A stretch of DNA of 64,000 bases. Source: Anisodus tanguticus. Lineage: Eukaryota > Streptophyta > Magnoliopsida > Solanales > Solanaceae. The first letter of the stretch is position 1. Each line of letters begins with the position of its first letter. This document shows positions 45,552-56,123 of the stretch, in pieces. Under the pieces are notes generated by a model. That model worked only from the letters and a program-made list of their open reading frames with translations. It ran no database searches and was not told the origin of the DNA. The DNA lies in contig CM067559.1 of the NCBI GenBank assembly GCA_034509755.1, forward strand, positions 20,938,501 to 21,002,500, read 5' to 3'. The position numbers were made by a program, and so were the translations under genes.

Positions 45552-46404
45552 CTCCCCCTCAGACGGAGCGGGAGGAGGCCGAACGCTAAGGCTGGATCGG
45601 AAGTCGGTGAAGAGCTGTAGCGGTAGTCCCTTTGTGAAAATGTCTGCATACTGATAAGAGGAAGGCACATGTAAAATTTTGACCTGACCATGGGCAACCT
45701 TCTCTCGCACAAAGTGGATATCCATCTCAATATGCTTAGTCCGCTGATGTTGGACCGGATTATGAGACATATAGATGGCAGTTATGTTGTCACAATAGAC
45801 TATAGACGCCTTGCGTAATGGACACTGGAGCTCCAAAAGAAGATTTCGGAGCCAACAGATCTCAGCAACGATATTAGCAACTCCGCGATATTCTGCTTCA
45901 GCACTCGAACAAGATATTGTGGTCTGCCGCTTGGCACACCATGAGATAAGATTATCTCCAAGAAATACACAGTACCTTGAGGTAGAGCGACGTGTGTCGG
46001 GGCATCCTGCCCAATCTGCATCCGTGTAGGAGAGTAACTTGGTTGGGGCAGAGGGGGTATAGATGTAATCCAAAGTCTAGTGTGCCCTTAACGTATCTGA
46101 TAATACGTTTGAGGGCTGCAAAATGGGACTCTCGGGGTTCGTGCATAAATAGACACACCTGCTGAACGGCACATGCAATATCAGGCCTAGTGAATGTAAG
46201 ATACTGAAGAGCACCTGCAAGACTCCGATATAGAGTGGGATCAGAAACTGGCGCACCGTCATTGGCACTAAGCTTGGATTTTGAGTCCACCAGAGTTGGC
46301 ATAATTTTACAATTTGCCATATTGGCCCTATACACTATCTCTTCTGCATACTTACGCTGACACAGGAACATAGTGGCTGCAGATCTGGTCACTGATATAC
46401 CCAA
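45552..46404 (-). pseudogene. Copia-2 RT end and RNase H
   Basis: 45952-46404 is the RT C-terminal part: MGISVTRSAATMFLCQRKYA, KLSANDGAPVSDPTLYRSLA, GALQYLTFTRPDIACAVQQV, FAALKRIIRYVKGTL. RNase H (to 45546) has LLSYTDADWAGCPDTRRSTS, CVFLGDNLISWCAKRQTTIS, SSAEAEYRGVAN, VYCDNITAIYM, TKHIEMDIHFVREKV and YQYADIFTKGL. The catalytic D, E and D are still in place. A frameshift near 46060 separates the two. The original product would degrade RNA in the cDNA hybrid. Confidence 0.9.
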
Positions 46405-46407
46405 AAA

Positions 46408-47001
46408 TTAGCTCAACTTGCCCAAGTCAGTCATAGCAAATTCATTTTTGAGTAGGGCAATGATTTCATTCTTCAAACCGTCAGATGAGGCCGTAAGAAC
46501 AATGTCATTGACATATAATAGCAAATATGTATTGCTGCTACCTCGGTGAAAAGTGAAGAGAGAGTTATCACACCTGCTATATATAAAACCAATCTGTAGA
46601 AGATACCTGGCAAAATGATCATACCAAGCGCGGGGTGCCTGTTTCAATCCATATAATGACTTCCTGAGACGACATACAAACTGCAAAACTGCTTTTTGAA
46701 CAAAGCCCAAGGGCTGATGCATGTACACAGTTTCTTTCAAACCCCCGTGAAGAAAATCATTCTTGACATCAGGCTGATGAATCAGCCAATGCATGCCCAT
46801 AGCAATACCGAAAACTGTCCGAATAGTGGCTGATTTAACAACCGGACTGAATGTCTCACCACAATCAATACCCTCCTGCTGATTAGTGCCATTGGCAACT
46901 AGTCTTGCCTTATACCGCTCCAAGTCACCACTGTCTCTGAACTTGTGACGAAATAGCCATATACACCAGATAACATTCACATTGTCTAGTCTAGGCACCA
47001 A
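46408..47001 (-). pseudogene. Copia-2 reverse transcriptase core
   Basis: This 197-codon open block has FRHKFRDSGDLERYKARLVA, the GETFSPVVKSATIRTVF segment, QPDVKNDFLHGGLKETVYMH (normally DVKNAFLHG) and SLYGLKQAPRAWY. The catalytic box reads LLYVNDIVLTAS, where functional copies have YVDD. Asn replaces the first catalytic Asp, so this RT is inactive even apart from its frame breaks. Confidence 0.9.
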
Positions 47002-47059
47002 ATCCCAAGTGTTCTGCTTGGTTAAAGCGTTAAACTACTCGCACATGGTCGCATTCCAA

Positions 47060-48073
47060 TTAGGGTCCAATTTTGCTAGTTTTGGATTTTTTTGGAATGG
47101 GTGATAAGGTTTGTGTGGAGAGGTTGAAGTGAACCTTGGGTTTGAAGATCTCGTGTTGTGCATGAGTCTCCATGCGATGTGTACGTAGAAGTGAGGGGTC
47201 TGGACTAGGGGGTTGCAGGGCTGATGTGTCAGGATTGGGAGGCAGCAGTGCTGCCGGATTTGGAGGCTGCATGGTCACAGTTTCAGGGTTGATAAGCAGC
47301 AGTGCTACCGGACTAGGTGGCTGCAGGTTTACGGCTGTTGGAAGCAGTGATGCTGTGGTTGCAGGAGACACGGCAGGAGGCAGTGAGGGTGTTGGTGAGG
47401 TGTCGGACAGTGGCGGGGACAGGACATGGTGGTCTGTCGGAACAGTAGGCTGTTGTTGGTACATAGATTGGATAGCCGGAGACAGACTTGGTTCATCGAG
47501 AAAGATGTAATCAGTGGTCTGAAATTTTTAGAGATTTGAAAAAGGAAAGGTTGTCTCGTCAAAGGTGATGTGACGGGAGATGATGATTTTGCGAGTGGGA
47601 ATGTCATAGCACAGGTAGCCCCGATGATTAGGAGATAGACCAACGAAGACACAGGGAGGAGTGCGAGGGGCAAGTTTGTGAGGTGCATAAGCATCCAAAA
47701 ATACGTAGGTGATCATATGATGGTAGCCTACGGTATAAGATTTCGATAGGGGTTTTGTTTTGGAGAGTGCTAGTTGGTAAAATATTAAGGAGAGATTCTA
47801 CCATTTTAATAGCATAGACCCAAAAAGGCGGTGGTAGACAGGCATGAAACAGAAGAATGCGAACCATGTTATTGACGGTACGTATAATTCGTTCAGCCTT
47901 TCCGTTTTGGGAGGAAGTATATGGACAAGAAAAACAGAAAACCATGCCTTGTTTAGAACAGAAATTGTGAAATGCCGAGTTATTAAATTCACATCCATTA
48001 TCACATTGGAATGATTTGATAGATTTTTCAAATTGTGTTTTAATGAATTTTTAATACTCAAGGAATTTGGCAA
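47060..48073 (-). pseudogene. Copia-2 integrase core and proline-rich spacer
   Basis: From the right: LKNLSNHSNVIMDVNLITRH is a frameshifted form of the catalytic QCDNG-EFN region (47798-48073). Then come VFCFSCPYTSSQNGKAERII, NNMVRILLFHACLPPPFWVY and FGCLCTSQTCP (47628-47945), PRTPPCVFVGLSPNHRGYLC and the SRHITFDETTFPF motif (47528-47716), and a Pro/Ser/Thr-rich spacer (47060-47464). At least three frame changes are needed to read through. Confidence 0.85.
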
Positions 48074-48078
48074 AAACT

Positions 48079-48777
48079 TCAGATTTGAATTTCAGTGGGT
48101 AAATCCAGACAAAATGTGAAAAAAAAATCATCTAGGATTACTAGATAGAATTTATGACCCAAAGAGCTAACAATCGGAGATGTCCATAAATCAGCATGCA
48201 CAATATCAAAAAGAGAAAAAGTAACACTGTTTGATGATATAAATGGAAGACGAGTATGCTTGCCTAGTGGACAGGAAAAACAGTGTTGGGCAATTTTCCC
48301 ATTATTACATTGAATACACTTAGAAGTCCTAAGAAAAGTAAAAACTAGGTCTCCGGGGTGTCCGAGTCTGTTGTGCCAAGTTGAGAGAGAGATCGCCGCA
48401 AGGGATAGAGGTGTTTGCGGTCTGACAGCGGAATATTGAATAAATGGGTAGAGGTCTCCTACACTATTGCAGCGTGTAAGAATTTTCCCCGTATTGAGTT
48501 CTTTCACAGAAAAACCAAAAGGGTCAAATTCGACAGACACAGAATTATTGCTAGTGAATTTTCTAACAGAGATTAAGTTTTTAATGATGTGAGGAGTGTA
48601 TAGGACGTGTTTTAGGGAGAAAGGCGGGAGTGGATGTTTGGCGTGTGTGTTACCATAACCTTCAAATGGAATGCGATGACCATTGCCGACAGTAATAAAT
48701 TGAGGACACTTTAACCGAAGTAGTTGAGATAGGTTACCTGACGACCGGGTGAGGTGAGATGTGGCTTCGGTGTCCAT
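48079..48777 (-). pseudogene. Copia-2 protease and GAG-pre-integrase domain
   Basis: A single 232-codon block. The protease site reads MDTEATSHLTRSSG, with Glu in place of the catalytic-loop Gly of D-T-G, followed by FITVGNGHRIPFEGYGNT and HIIKNLISVRKFTSNN. The pre-integrase zinc region is STWHNRLGHPG with the cysteine pair replaced in part (CIQCNN; CFSCPLGKHTRLPF). It ends in VHADLWTSPIVSSLGHKFYL and VILDD, the start of the integrase core with its first Asp. Confidence 0.9.
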
Positions 48778-48856
48778 GTACTAATTTTCATCGGGTTGTT
48801 GAAGGTTCACGGTGTTGTAGGCCTGGCCCAAATCAGTGGGGGCCAGGCTGCTGCTG

Positions 48857-49918
48857 CTACTGCTGCTGGACCGCAACCAAGTGGGCATGCTGCTGCTGGT
48901 GGGCCTGCCTGGTGGCTGGAGAAGGGCCCAATAGGCCGCCGACTATGCGCAGCCGCCGGAACCGGGCTGCTGCAGTCAGGTATGGGCATGCAGGCGAGGC
49001 CCAGTTCTGCTGGTTGGGCCATGCTGGCTGGTATCCAGCCCACTGGAAAGCTGTAGGAGTTGGGCTTGGTTGCTGTCCAGTCCACTGGTTGCGTTGGCCC
49101 TTGCCGCGGCCCTTGCCTTTGTTGTTGCTACCTCTGCCGCCACGACCTACGCCGCTGGACTGCTGCCGTTGATGGACATGCGGTGGTGGTGCGGTGGAGT
49201 TAGTCGCCGGTGGTGCCATCCCGTTTATGGCTAACGCCTTTTGATTATGTTTCTCTTGTTTAGCACGTCGGGTTTCTTCCAACAATAGTTGTGATCGTGC
49301 CTTGGTGAAACTTGGTAGTGGGTCGGCCTGTTGAATCATTGTTGCAAGAGTATTGTATTCACCTTTTGGTAAACCCGCAACTAATTGGAGTACCATCTTG
49401 GTTTCAGAAACAGATGTCCCGACAAGTTGGTCGGCTATGAGTTTTAGTTGTTTGCAATATTCAGACATGTTGTTGAAATTCTCGAGGCGCGTATTGTTGA
49501 ATTGCTCCTCCAAATACACGGCCCGAGTATTTTTGTTGTCCTGAAAAATTTCTTCCAACCGTACCCAAAGGTCACGTGTCGTGGCACCTATTTTCATGAT
49601 AGTACACAACAAGTCTTTTGAGATGGTGCCGTATATCCACTGTTTGACGATGGCGTCAAGGCGACGCCATGTTGATTCAGCAATATCGGTGGGACGAGGA
49701 ACGGAGTCATCAATTTGGTCGAGCACGTTGTACACACATGCATGAATATATAATAGTTCTGTCCACATGGAATATTGACAGTCTTCTTGGTCAAGAATTA
49801 TAGGGATAGAGTTCTTGATATTTGTAATGGCGAAAGCCGGGTGCAAAGAAGATGATGATCGTTGAGAGGGGTTGTCAAAATTTCTAGTGGAGGAACCGGA
49901 ATTTGTGGGGGAAGACAT
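48857..49918 (-). pseudogene. Copia-2 gag
   Basis: It starts at MSSPTNSGSS (49918); upstream codons in the same frame are leader. It has the UBN2-type core: FAITNIKNSIPIILDQEDCQ, TWRRLDAIVKQWIYGTISKD, LEEIFQDNKNTRAVYLEEQF, TKMVLQLVAGLPKGEYNTLA and a basic Gly-rich tail GRGGRGSNNKGKGRGKG in place of a clear zinc knuckle. The last ~40 codons (from about 48980) drift into another frame. It originally formed the particle shell. The frame is open for about 350 codons, the longest in the window. Confidence 0.85.
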
Positions 49919-50010
49919 GGTGGCAATTGTTGCCACCGGCCGAGATGAAGGGAGAAAAAGGGGGGGGGGGGGTTCGGCCGAGAGGTTTTTGGAGAGGAGA
50001 GTAGGGTTTA

Positions 50011-50024
50011 GGCTCTTGATACCA
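50011..50024 (-). other. Primer-binding site of copia-2
   Basis: The minus strand reads TGGTATCAAGAGCC directly after the LTR, identical to copia-1 at 5361-5374. Confidence 0.9.
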
Positions 50025-50230
50025 TGTAAGATAGAATATTTTCCCTTAGGGATTCCCTCCATTATTCACAATATATATAGTTGTACAAAAGTTGATTCCT
50101 AATACAGTACGAATCCTAACTTACCTTAAATGGTTGATTCCTAATACAATAAGAATCCTAAGTTACCTTCAATATACATCTATCATAATTATAAAATATA
50201 CGGTGAATATTCGGAGAATATTCTCTAATA
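50025..50230 (-). repeat. 5' LTR of copia-2 (206 bp)
   Basis: It contains two imperfect direct repeats of about 44 bp (about 50086-50129 and 50130-50173; TTGATTCCTAATACA..GAATCCTAA..TTACCTT). Both fall in the 90-bp interval missing from the 3' LTR. Its outer edge abuts the target duplication ATCTG at 50231-50235. Confidence 0.9.
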
Positions 50231-50235
50231 ATCTG

Positions 50236-50667
50236 CATTATATGTTGCATCTCATCATTATCCATGTTATATTGAGCGCAGCATGGGCTCTTTCCAGTGA
50301 TCAACTCTAGCAGAACTATTCTGTAGCTATACACATCAACTTTGGAGGTGATTGGATTGTGAAAAATCCATTCAGGGGCCATGTAACCCCTTGTCCCCTT
50401 TATTGTGGAAAAGCTTGAATTGTCCACTCTATCTCTATTTAAAAGCTTTGAGAGACCAAAATCAGCTACCTTTGGCTCAACATTTGAGTCCAAGAGTATA
50501 TTCTGAGGCTTTACATCACAATGCAAAACCCATTGTAGACACTCTTCGTGCAAGTAAGCAAGACCTTTTGCTGTTCCCAGAGCTATCTCAAACCTCTTTT
50601 TCCAATCAAGAATATTGTTGGCATGTAAATTATCTGCTAAAGAACCATGCTCCATGTACTCGTACAC
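50236..50667 (-). pseudogene. RLK fragment: kinase C lobe
   Basis: It encodes MYEYMEHGSLADNL, WKKRFEIALGTAKGLAYLHE, the catalytic loop HCDVKPQNILLDSN (a non-RD type, Cys before Asp), DFGLSKLL with the Mg-binding Asp, GTRGYMAPEW of the P+1 loop, and SKVDVYSYRIVLLELITGKS. Arg replaces the Gly of VYSYGIVLLEL. The frame runs to the copia-2 target duplication and resumes at 45435. Confidence 0.92.
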
Positions 50668-50686
50668 TAGGAGCCTGCGTTTTCCC

Positions 50687-51106
50687 TCACCACAATAACC
50701 CCCATATGTGTATCAAGTTCATATGGTTAAGCTTGCCAATAATGCTCACCTCTGCAAGAAATTCAGCTTCTCCTTGGCTGGCTTCTAATTTGAGACACTT
50801 GATGGCTACTATTCTATTGTCGGATAATTTGCCTTTGTACATGATACCACCACTTCCTTGTCCAATTTCTTCTCTGAAATTAGAGGTTGCTTTTTTCAGC
50901 TCGGCATATGTGAAGATCTGGAACCTATTGACAACCGGAATATAAACCTCCTCAAATGTTATGTTAGAGCGTTTGAGGGTTGTAATAAAATAAGAGACAA
51001 AGCATATGATCTCGAGCACTCCGATTGCAGCAGTAAACCCAATAAACGACTTCAACCATCCATATTGTTGTTTTTTGTAAGTTCTTTCCAGAGATACTTC
51101 ATGCAT
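50687..51106 (-). pseudogene. RLK fragment: transmembrane segment and kinase N lobe
   Basis: The segment has LKSFIGFTAAIGVLEIICFV plus SYFITTLKR (one membrane span and stop-transfer charges), FQIFTYAELKKATSNFREEI, the glycine loop GQGSGGIMYKG, VAIKCLKLE with the ATP-binding Lys, and GKLNHMNLIHIWG. One extra base near 50697-50702 (GGGGGTTATTG) shifts the frame just before the CGEGKRRLLVYEYM stretch. The GxGxxG and NHMNL..IWG spacing matches ZmPK1-type kinases. Confidence 0.9.
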
Positions 51107-51612
51107 GCTTTAACAATGCAATTTTCCAATAGGACCTTCATCATCTGAGCCATGGCCCTTGGGCATTTTGATATAAACTGAATCTTGAAAAGATGAAGAG
51201 CGGTAACTATTGGAAAGAATGGTCTTGGGAAAGCAACCATAGGTGCCATTCTTCTGATCCTTTTCATACATGAATTGAAATCCTTTACGCAGTTGCTTAA
51301 GCACGTCTCTTTGCATTGCTCCAAATTGTGATTGGATTTATATGTAATGCAGTACCCAAAAAACTCAACATGACGAAGCTGATGAAAATCCACTATACCT
51401 CTATCTGCGCAAGAGAGATTAAAATTTGGTTCGCATCCATAGGACCAATCCGTCATATTTTTCATTTTGTGATTTTGTAAGCAAGTGCATTCCCTACCTG
51501 AATCAGGACTGTAAGAGCACAAACTGTTCAACCAGCAAATTCCATGAATCCTACATGGTTGTGAATTTACTTGCCAAGTAACTGTCCAGTTAGTCCTCTT
51601 CAGGCTGTACAC
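51052..51612 (-). pseudogene. RLK fragment: EGF-like and PAN/apple region
   Basis: It reads VTWQVNSQPCRIHGICWLNS, CSYSPDSGRECTCLQ (EGF-like cysteines), DWSYGCEPNFNLSC, VEFFGYCITYKSNHNLEQCK and ETCLSNCVKDF (PAN cysteines). A frameshift near 51265-51290 moves the rest of the PAN domain (FQFMYEKDQKNGTYGCFPKT, VYIKMPKG) into the next frame, open at 51110-51316. The region between PAN and membrane ends near 51110. Confidence 0.88.
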
Positions 51613-51641
51613 GCGAATGTTCCCATCTATATCCAGTGTTA

Positions 51642-52151
51642 TTATTCTTTTAATTCTTTCACCATATCAGCAGTTCTGAACCAGAATTTATCAGTTGAGG
51701 TGAAGTAGCCAAAAGGGTCCTGCACTGCATTTTTGCTATTATTGTAGGTGGATCGTCCAGCCTGCCAACTTGTTTTCCCTGGGTCGGGCCAGTAAACACC
51801 TGACATCTCTAAGCCTTCATAAAGAAGCTGGAGAACATTATCATCAGAGAAGCGTAGCTTGTAAAAGCCTGATGAGTAATTGGTTGAGATTCTTAGAGAC
51901 GCAAGCTTTGAATTTTTGGTGAGTACTTGTCCTGGAAGAAGTGTATCAGTTGGTGTACTAAAACTTTGCCAAATAGTTGTCTTCTGAATCTCTAAGAACA
52001 AGGTTGCCATCGTCCAAGAGTTTCAATTCAACAGAGGAATTTGATTACGTTTCAGTTGTCCAAACTATGTGCTGGCCAGCATCATCAAGAACAAGATTGC
52101 CTGATTTCAGTTAGGAAAGCCTCGAGTGCTTTCCATTCACAGGTTGATCTC
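51642..52151 (-). pseudogene. RLK fragment: B-lectin domain, second part
   Basis: From the copia-3 target site the minus strand reads ANRDQPVNGKHSRLS, a stop (52111-52113), LKSGNLVLDDAGQHIVWTTE, a second stop (52045-52047), and LLDDGNLVLRDSE. A frameshift near 52010 then leads to TTIWQSFSTPTDTLLPGQVL, YKLRFSDDNVLQLLYEG and GVYWPDPGKTSW, ending WFRTADMVKELKE. Another frameshift near 51640 precedes TLDIDGNIRVYSLKR. The domain order and the WQSFxxPTDTLLPGQ motif are diagnostic of this kinase group. Confidence 0.88.
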
Positions 52152-52454
52152 TGAAAGTATACAATAATATACACGGTATATACGGCATATCCAATGCCTT
52201 GTGTATACCGTGTATATCACGGAATCCCATGACAAGTTGGAGACCGTGATATACACAACCGTGTATATTGATTTTTGGTAACATGTTATTTGTATTTAAT
52301 TAGCATTGTACACTTACCATAATTGTAGAATTCTTGTACAAATAGAACAGAGTTTTGGGAGTAGAATAGAAATATGATTTTCAATATTATTGAAATTGTA
52401 AATTGTATATATACTCATTCATTAATGAAAATAATCAAGGGATTGTTTCTTTCA
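52152..52454 (+). repeat. 5' LTR of copia-3 (303 bp)
   Basis: It runs TGAAAGTATACAATA to TTTCTTTCA. At about 52170-52215 the ACACGGTATA..GGCAT and ATGCC..TGTATACCGTGT segments can form a hairpin. It lacks a 10-bp cggtatacac word present in the 3' LTR near 56230. Confidence 0.92.
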
Positions 52455-52468
52455 TGGTATCAGAAGTC
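52455..52468 (+). other. Primer-binding site of copia-3
   Basis: TGGTATCAGAAGTC begins immediately after the LTR. The first 10 bases match the initiator-methionine tRNA complement. Confidence 0.85.
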
Positions 52469-52607
52469 TAGGTCTAACTTGCTTCTACCGATTTTTCCTC
52501 TCTTCTGGTGCCTCAGTTTTCGTGTTCCTTCTCGGAATTTGTGCCCCTTACCTCCTCTCTTCCCAATTTTTCTTTCAAATCCCTCATTCACCTATTGTTC
52601 TTTCGTT

Positions 52608-53414
52608 ATGTCTACGTCAAAGAACATGTTTCATCCTGCCCTTACTATTTCCAACATCAAGAACCACATCCCTATTGTTCTTGTGATGGAAAACGTCCAA
52701 TATGCGATGTGGGCAGAATTGTTCAAAATTCACGCAATCTTACATCAAGTCCTCTATCACATAATTCCTCCCGCTGTCCCTACATCCGCGGAGGATCCTC
52801 AGTTGTGGATCACTCTTGATGCTACCGTCCTTTAGAGGATTGACTCCACTATTTGTACCGACCTTTTACAGACGATCATTGAACCAGACACTACGGTTAT
52901 GGCTATGGAAACCTGGAATCGATTGTGTGACATATTCCAGGATAACCAACATTCCCGAGTTGTCACTCTTGAGCAATTATTTTCACAAGTCAGCATGGAA
53001 AAATTCTCAAATGTTTCCGCTTAATGTAAACGTCTCAAGGAATTAGGGGGCCAACTTCGTAACGTTGGAGCGCCTGTTACCAATAATCGTCTTATTCTAC
53101 AAATGGTTGCAGGCCTATCTGAGGCCTATAATGGAGTTGGGACTCTACTTCGACAAAGTAATCCGCTTCCCCCTTTTTATCAAGCCCGTTCGATGCTCAC
53201 GTTAGAAGAAGTCGGCTTGGCAAAAAAGGCGGCTACCGGCGCAAGTTTCGCGGCGATGATGACTTCATCCGATAATTCTCATGGTTTTGTTGGCAAAAAG
53301 GGACAAAACCGTAAAAATAATGGCAAAAATCACGGAGGTAACAATAGTGGTAGACAGAACAGTAGGAACAACAGTGGGCCTTGGGATACTGGGCCCCAGC
53401 CCGCCTGGTCTTAG
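52608..53414 (+). pseudogene. Copia-3 gag, frameshifted
   Basis: It starts MSTSKNMFHPALTISNIKNH (52608), then VQYAMWAELFKIHAILHQVL, and WITLDATVL before a TAG at about 52833. The frame resumes as CDIFQDNQHSRVVTLEQLFS-type sequence, then VAGLSEAYNGVGTLLRQSNP, FYQARSMLTLEEVGLAKKAA and an Asn/Gly-rich basic tail (GKNHGGNNSGRQNSRNNSG). At least two breaks. Same UBN2-type domain as the other copia elements but diverged. Confidence 0.85.
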
Positions 53415-53668
53415 CCTTGGGCCCCTTGGCAGTAGGCCTGGACCAGCAGCCAGTGGCCCAGTAACGCCTACTGTCCACCCAATTATTTCCCAGGAAATTT
53501 GGCTCCATTCCAGCCCAATCACAACCCAGTTTCTCGGGTCCTTACGACACCAATCAGTAGTGTTCTGGGTCGGGTCAGCAGGCCGGTCTTCTTGGGCCTC
53601 GACCCTCGCATGCTTTCACTGCTGCGGGCCCGAATCCGATCCGGATACCCACCGATATTGAGGCCGCC

Positions 53669-54712
53669 ATGCATACACTTGGATTAAACTCTCCAGACCC
53701 AAATTGGTACATGGACACCGGCGCACATGACATCCGACCAAGGTACTCTCTCGTCTTATTTCAATTTGAGAAAAATCATGGCATTATTGTTGGTAATGGC
53801 AACTCAATTCCAATTCATGGTTACGGTCATACAACTTTGTATCCCCCATCCACCTCTTGTCTTGAAAAATACCTTCATTTCCCTAACTTAATTAAAAATT
53901 TGGTGTCTGTCCGAAAATTCACCACTGATAATTGGGTTTCTGTTAATTTTGATCCATTTGGGTTTTTTGTGAAGGATTTCAAAACGGGGATACGTCTCAT
54001 GAAATGCAATAGTAGGGGAGATCTTTATCCAACCACGCCCGCCAACAGTTTCTCGAGTTAAGCCATGCCATCAACATTTGCAGTTGTAGCTCCTGCCTTG
54101 TGGCATGCACGTTTGGGTCACCCTGGGTCGTCAATTATTTCTTCCTTGCATAAAAATAATTTTATTTCTTGTAAGGGTATGCGTAGTACTCCAATTTGTC
54201 ATTCCTGCCTGTTAGGAAAATATATTAGATTACCGTTTGTAGCTTCTACTTCTCGTACTTTGATGTCTTTTGATACTATTCATAGCGATTTATGGACTTC
54301 TCCCGTTCTAATTTCCGTGGGCCATCGTTATTATGTTCTATTTTTGGATGATTATTCTAATTTTTTATGGATCTTTCCGTTAGCAAAAAAATCTCAAGTT
54401 TTTTTCACATTCTTAAAATTTAGAGCATTCATCCGTACCTAATTCGAATGGGAAATAAAAAATATTCAATGTGATAATGGCAAAGAATATGCTAATGGGT
54501 TGTTTCGGGAGTTTTGTGATGCTAATGTCATAGTTTTTCATTTCTCTTGTCCTCATACGTCCTCACAAAATGGAAAAGTCGAACAAAAAATTTGTATCAT
54601 TAATAATATTGTCCGAACTTTATTGGTCCATGCTTCCGTACCCCCTTCCTTTTGGCATCATGCTCTACAAATGACTACTTATCTCCTTAACATACTTCTA
54701 CCAAAGGGCTGA
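53669..54712 (+). pseudogene. Copia-3 protease and integrase
   Basis: The protease keeps an intact MDTGA active site (53709-53723), then IIVGNGNSIPIHGYGHTTLY and NLIKNLVSVRKFTTDNWVS. The frame ends at 54061. The next block (54065-54442) has LWHARLGHPGSS and CHSCLLGKYIRLPF (zinc HHCC), IHSDLWTSPV and LFLDDYSNF with the first catalytic Asp. QCDNGKEYANG follows after a TAA at 54440-54442, and 54500-54712 has HFSCPHTSSQNGKVEQKICI, where the catalytic Glu region is retained. Translation would stop several times. Confidence 0.88.
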
Positions 54713-55359
54713 CATATGCATCTCCTCTTAAAATCCTCTATAATAAGAATCCTTTGTATTCAGATCTTAGGGTCTTTGGTGTTTATGCTATCCACTATTT
54801 CCGTCAACTACAATTAACAAACTTCAAGCCCGTTCTACTGCTTGTGTTTTTTTGGGTTATCCATCTAATCATTGTGGTTACAAATGTTTTGATTTATCGT
54901 CTAATAAAATCATAATTAGTTGCCATGTTCTTTTTGATGAAATCCAATTTCCTTTTGCTAAAGTGAGTAGTCTCGTGCCTAGTTCGTATAATTTTTGAGA
55001 TGATGAAGTCTCACCGTACATTATGCACCACTTAATGAGCTGATCCAGTGACCACAAAACGCCAGCAGGCCCACTTCCTGCTGGCCCGAAAATACCCACT
55101 GCCCATCCCTTCCCCGTCCCAGGTCCAAATAGTGGGCCGATCGACCAGCCCACTACCGAGAGTGCTTCTGCCTCAGTTTTTGATCCAGTCCTGCCTCCGG
55201 TTTCCAGTTTTGGACCAGTAGGCCCACTGCCTGCTGGCCAGTCCATCACCCATCCGATTTTTTCCAAAAATCCACCCAATTCTTCCCCGACTCACAAACC
55301 TGTTACTCGTAGTCAACAGGGTATTTTTAAACCAAAAAACATTTTAATCTTAATTCTAA

Positions 55360-56112
55360 TCTTCTTAAATCCCCACTACCCCGTAACCCAGTGTCTGCAT
55401 TAAATGAACCGAATTGGAAATTGGCTATGAATGACGAATATGATGCTCTTATTGAAAATAAGACGTGGGAATTGATACCCCGTCCTTCTGGTGTTAATAT
55501 TATTCGGATATTACGTATGCCGTACAACATGTGTGTTTGTTTATGCATGATCCTAGGGTTGAGCACATGAATGCGCTCAAACGCATTATACGATACATTC
55601 AGGGAACACTTGACTGTGGCTTGCATCTATATCCATCGTCAACCTCTACACTTGTCTCGTATACCGATGCTGATTGGGGTGGCTGTCCAGATACCAGACG
55701 CTCCGCGTCTGGTTATTGTATGTTTCTTGGAAATAACTTGGTGTCATGGTCTGCCAAGCGACAGTCTACATTATCACGCTCCAGTTATCGAGGGGTAGCC
55801 AATGTGGTATCTGAATCATGTTGGTTACATAATCTTCTCTTAGAACATCATTGTCTCATTCAGAAAGCTACCTTGGTTTATTGTGATAATATTAGTGCAG
55901 TCTATCTTTCTGGTAATCCGGTTCAACATCAGCGCATTAAACACATCGAGATGGATATCCACTTTGTTCGCGAAAAGGTAGCTCGTGGACTAGTACGCGT
56001 GTGCCATGTCCCTTCGAGGTACCAAATCGCAGACATCTTTACAAAGGGTCTTCCCTCGGTTCTCTTTGAAGATTTAGGGACAATCTCAACGTACGAAGAC
56101 CGTCCGCTATGA
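55360..56112 (+). pseudogene. Copia-3 RT remnant fused to RNase H; RT core deleted
   Basis: Around 55400-55505 the start of RT is visible (NEPNWKLAMNDEYDAL, KTWELIPRPSGVNIIR). At about 55506 it jumps directly to the last RT segment (DITYAVQHVCLFMHDPR), so roughly 0.8-0.9 kb including the YVDD box is missing. RNase H (55531-56112) is open: YTDADWGGCPDTRRSASGYC, CMFLGNNLVSWSAKRQSTLS, then SRSSYRGVANV, where the usual SSAEAEYRG has lost its AEAE, including the catalytic Glu, and VYCDNISAVYL, KHIEMDIHFVREKVARG, YQIADIFTKGLP. Non-autonomous in every respect. Confidence 0.88.
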
Positions 56113-56123
56113 CTGCGGGGGTG
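56111..56123 (+). other. Polypurine tract of copia-3
   Basis: GACTGCGGGGGTG lies immediately before the 3' LTR TGAAAG. Confidence 0.75.

Larger units (their letters stand above)
45436..50230 (-). mobile_element. Copia-2: Ty1/copia element inserted in the RLK kinase domain
   Basis: LTRs at 45436-45551 and 50025-50230 flank the full order gag, protease, integrase, RT, RNase H on the minus strand. The target duplication ATCTG is perfect (45431-45435 and 50231-50235). LTR ends are TATTA...TTACA rather than TG...CA. Over the 116 shared positions the LTRs differ at about six (near 5% by eye). Frameshifts, stops, an altered protease motif and an altered RT motif make it inactive. Confidence 0.95.

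Noticed and set aside
46408..47001. Possible functional RT because the frame is open for 197 codons
   Set aside because: The catalytic box reads YVND instead of YVDD, and frameshifts lie on both sides, so activity is not credible.
48754..49172. Cys/Trp-rich plus-strand frames of 100-137 codons
   Set aside because: They are antisense shadows of the copia-2 gag tail and its Gln-rich repeats.
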